From an uncultured Bacilli bacterium (lineage in GTDB: Bacteria; Bacillota_I; Bacilli_A; RFN20; DUOF01), in contig CAKORZ010000011.1 of the NCBI GenBank assembly GCA_934101685.1, forward strand, positions 1-27,289: 27,289 nt of DNA, written 5' to 3'. The notes beneath the pieces were generated by a model. That model was not told the origin of the DNA. It did not search any database and saw nothing but the letters and a program-made list of their open reading frames with translations. Position 1 is the stretch's first letter; every line of letters starts with the position of its first letter. A program made the position numbers and the translations under genes. Below, piece after piece: positions 25,667 to 27,289 of this stretch.

Positions 25667-26157
25667 ATTATCTGTGAAAGATAACAATAATAGTTTAGCA
25701 CATACGATGTGGAATTGTAAGTACCACATAGTATTTGCACCAAAATATAGAAGAAAAGTATTTTATTCAAATAAAAGATTGGAAATAGGAATAATATTAA
25801 GAAAACTATGTGAATGGAAAGGTGTAGCGATTTTAGAAGCAGAAGTATGCCCAGATCATATTCATATGCTTGTAGAAATACCACCAAAAATGAGCGTTTC
25901 TGGATTTATGGGGATTTTTAAAAGGGAAATCCAGTTTGATGATATATCAAAAATGGGGGAATATGAAGTTTAAATATAGAAACCGCGAATTTTGGTGTAA
26001 GGGATATTATGTAGATACAGTAGGAAAGAATGCAAAGAAAATAGAAGAATATATAAAAAATCAATTGAAAGAGGATGAAGAAATGACACAGCTTTCAATT
26101 GATTTCAATGGTAATCCGTTTACGGATAGCAAGTAATAGTTGCACTAGACGGACTAC
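25630..26157. repeat. Ten-base inverted repeat bracketing tnpA
   Basis: GTAGTCCGTC at 25630-25639 and its exact reverse complement GACGGACTAC at 26148-26157 lie just before and just after the tnpA reading frame. A shorter GCAA/TTGC match continues the pairing inward after a small internal loop. The two arms are separate from the outer hairpins. Confidence 0.6.
25674..26136 (+). pseudogene. tnpA: IS200-type transposase TnpA, split by a frameshift
   Basis: IS200 TnpA is a small Y1 HUH transposase that moves single-stranded DNA. The first frame (GTG start, AAAGGAGGT seven bases upstream) carries the HUH motif as H62-I-H64 in PDHIHMLVE. It runs through SVSGFMG, then shifts and ends at 25973. The normal continuation GFLKGKSSLMIYQKWG and the catalytic tyrosine region FWCKGYYVDTVG lie in the +1 frame, ending at 26136. 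Deleting one G from the GGGG run at 25910-25913 restores the family sequence MGFLKGK, so a single-base insertion there is the simplest explanation. As it stands the histidines and the nucleophilic tyrosine are in separate frames, so the gene is probably inactive unless this is a sequencing error. Confidence 0.88.
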
Positions 26158-26211
26158 TTATAACACTTTAGTGTTGGCAAGTATAAGAGGCTTTTAGCCG
26201 AAAATGTAAAA

Positions 26212-26230
26212 CCACCAGTTAAACTGGTGG
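26212..26230. repeat. Right subterminal hairpin of the IS200 element
   Basis: CCACCAGT (26212-26219) and ACTGGTGG (26223-26230) form a perfect 8-bp stem with a TAA loop. Read on the minus strand it is followed by TTTTACATTTT, so it may also terminate the glgD transcript coming from the right. Confidence 0.75.
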
Positions 26231-26278
26231 ATATTTATTTTGTACATTTAGAAATTGATAACTTACACTTCGCTTTTT

Positions 26279-26572
26279 TTATAATAATATTGAAACAAAC
26301 ATAGTCAGAGGTATTGCGCAAATACAGCCTATTAATATATCGTTAAGAAGCATAAATTTTGTATCATCTGAATTATAAACAAATATATCTAAATTATAGT
26401 TATTTTTCTTACTAATCATTAAATCTATCATAGCAATGAAAAGAGAAATTCCGCATCCAAAAAACGGAAAATTCTTTGGCTCTTTAAAGATAAGAAAAGT
26501 TAATCCAATTCCTAATCCAATAGAGAAACCAGCCACTACAATCCATATTAATAAGCTTTTTAATGATTTCAT
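26279..26572 (-). CDS. Small membrane protein of unknown function, downstream of glgD
   Basis: I do not recognise this 97-residue protein. It has three hydrophobic segments, at about 7-29, 36-54 and 74-97, with a glycine-rich first helix and a polar, Asn/Asp-rich loop at 55-73. Its ATG is 18 bases past the glgD stop with AGAGGTG upstream on the minus strand, so it is probably the last gene of the glgD operon. Any link to glycogen metabolism rests on position alone. Confidence 0.7.
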   Translation of the reverse strand: MKSLKSLLIWIVVAGFSIGLGIGLTFLIFKEPKNFPFFGCGISLFIAMIDLMISKKNNYNLDIFVYNSDDTKFMLLNDILIGCICAIPLTMFVSILL

Positions 26573-26590
26573 GTTAACACCTCTTTTTTA

Positions 26591-27289
26591 CTAAGATTTA
26601 ATATAAGCAGGTTTTTTGTTGTTTCCTTTTATTCTTGTTTTTTCTTCTATGGTAGAACCATTTTCAATAATAGCATCTTCTACAATGCTTCCTTGTTTAA
26701 TGTGAGCATTAGAGAAAATGATAGAATTGTTAACTACAGCATCTTTATCAATTTTTACATTTCTACCTATAATAGAATTTGTTACTTTACCTTGAATGTT
26801 GCAACCATTAGCTATAAAGCATCTGTTAACGGTAGAGTTTTTTCCATATACAGTAGGAGGTGTATTATATCCTCTTGTATATATAGGTTTGTTGCTTTCT
26901 CCAAAAAGTTTGTTATAGTTATTAGGATCTAACATTTCCAAACTATAGTCAACATAATTTTCTAATGTTCTAAAATAGCGCATAAATCCATCATATTTAT
27001 AAACATTAACATCTTCTAGTCTAGCAGCATAACTTATAATATCGTTGAATGTTGGAATTTCATCATCTAAATCAAAATTCTCTAATATTTCAATAAGTTT
27101 AGTTCTATGAATCATAAATGTTTGCATATAAACATTAGGGTTATCTTTGTCTTTTGCTAAATATTTTAATCTATTATTAGCTTCTAAATTATCATTAGTT
27201 AATACAACTTTATCAACATCCTCATATTTATTCAACTCATCAGAGCAATCTTTATAAGCTACTGTAATTAATTTCCCACTCATAATATG
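26591..27289 (-). CDS. glgD: Glucose-1-phosphate adenylyltransferase subunit GlgD (partial, C-terminal part)
   Basis: GlgD is the regulatory or non-catalytic partner of GlgC, which makes ADP-glucose for glycogen synthesis in Firmicutes. The window holds the last 232 residues or so, including the end of the nucleotidyltransferase domain (SGKLITVAYK, VYMQTFMIHR) and the C-terminal left-handed beta-helix of hexapeptide-like repeats (NGCNIQGKV, SIIGRNVKID, GSIVEDAII). The frame is open through the right edge (His-Ile before the first visible Met), and full-length GlgD is about 370 residues, so the apparent ATG at 27283 is internal. GlgD rather than GlgC is preferred from the overall look of the domain junction (YNKLFGESNKPIYTRGYNTPP); glgC itself is not visible. 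Confidence 0.85.
   Translation of the reverse strand, partial: HIMSGKLITVAYKDCSDELNKYEDVDKVVLTNDNLEANNRLKYLAKDKDNPNVYMQTFMIHRTKLIEILENFDLDDEIPTFNDIISYAARLEDVNVYKYDGFMRYFRTLENYVDYSLEMLDPNNYNKLFGESNKPIYTRGYNTPPTVYGKNSTVNRCFIANGCNIQGKVTNSIIGRNVKIDKDAVVNNSIIFSNAHIKQGSIVEDAIIENGSTIEEKTRIKGNNKKPAYIKS

Larger units (their letters stand above)
25528..26232 (+). mobile_element. IS200-type insertion sequence (IS200/IS605 family)
   Basis: The element holds one Y1 HUH transposase gene (frameshifted) flanked by subterminal hairpins, with no terminal inverted repeats and no tnpB, which is the IS200 layout. The outer hairpins share the sequence AAAACCAC at the base of their left arms (25547-25554 and 26208-26215). 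A further hairpin, GAAGTT/AACTTC (25528-25542), lies at the left edge. Between tnpA and the right hairpin are short stems AACACT/AGTGTT and GGCT/AGCC. Exact ends cannot be set from sequence alone because this family makes no target duplication; the given limits are approximate. It inserted just after the HNH terminator. Confidence 0.85.

Noticed and set aside
25905..25975. Programmed frameshifting to make a full transposase
   Set aside because: A +1 shift would be needed with no recognisable slippery site or stimulator, IS200 transposases are normally a single frame, and one extra G explains it more simply.
25520..26250. CRISPR array or guide-RNA locus suggested by several hairpins
   Set aside because: The hairpins are not direct repeats with spacers, and there is no Cas or TnpB gene; they fit IS200 end and leader structures.

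Overview
The window is AT-rich bacterial chromosome. It has short intergenic gaps, strong AGGAGG-type ribosome binding sites and gene neighbourhoods typical of low-GC Firmicutes: recG-plsX-rnc-ftsY-ylxM-ffh, dprA-topA and an opp operon. Gene order, base composition and compact proteins suggest an uncultured, host-associated member of Bacilli near the Mollicutes/RF39/Erysipelotrichia part of the tree. That placement is inference. lgt ends in TGA and all tryptophans seen are TGG, so the standard bacterial code fits.

Layout. (1) 1-6634, plus strand: a tightly packed operon with recG (DNA repair), plsX (phospholipid precursor), rnc (RNase III), ftsY, a small three-helix membrane protein, ylxM and ffh (co-translational targeting). 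It ends in a bidirectional terminator shared with topA. acpP and smc, often found in this neighbourhood in Firmicutes, are absent. (2) 6652-17473, minus strand: oppA-oppB-oppC-oppD-oppF (peptide import) with overlapping genes, then tex (with its own promoter and a terminator), dprA and topA. (3) 17661-24568, plus strand: a U32 peptidase-family protein, uvrA, lgt and a divergent thioredoxin-reductase-like flavoprotein, followed by a clear terminator. (4) 24626-26232: an accessory strip with an orphan HNH endonuclease carrying two DNA-binding repeats, and a complete-looking IS200-type element whose transposase is frameshifted. (5) 26279-27289, minus strand: the end of glgD (glycogen synthesis) followed by a small membrane protein.

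How the genes fit together: FtsY, Ffh and YlxM belong to the signal recognition particle pathway. Lgt would lipidate the OppA lipoprotein, which feeds the OppBC channel driven by OppD and OppF. RecG, UvrA, DprA and TopA are DNA maintenance proteins.

I see no clear new multi-gene system. The points most worth a second look are the reductase that has lost its NADPH-binding motifs, the small membrane protein inside the SRP operon, the HNH/IS200 strip, and the internal structure of the IS200 element (a hairpin that hides the ribosome binding site, plus a second inverted repeat bracketing tnpA).
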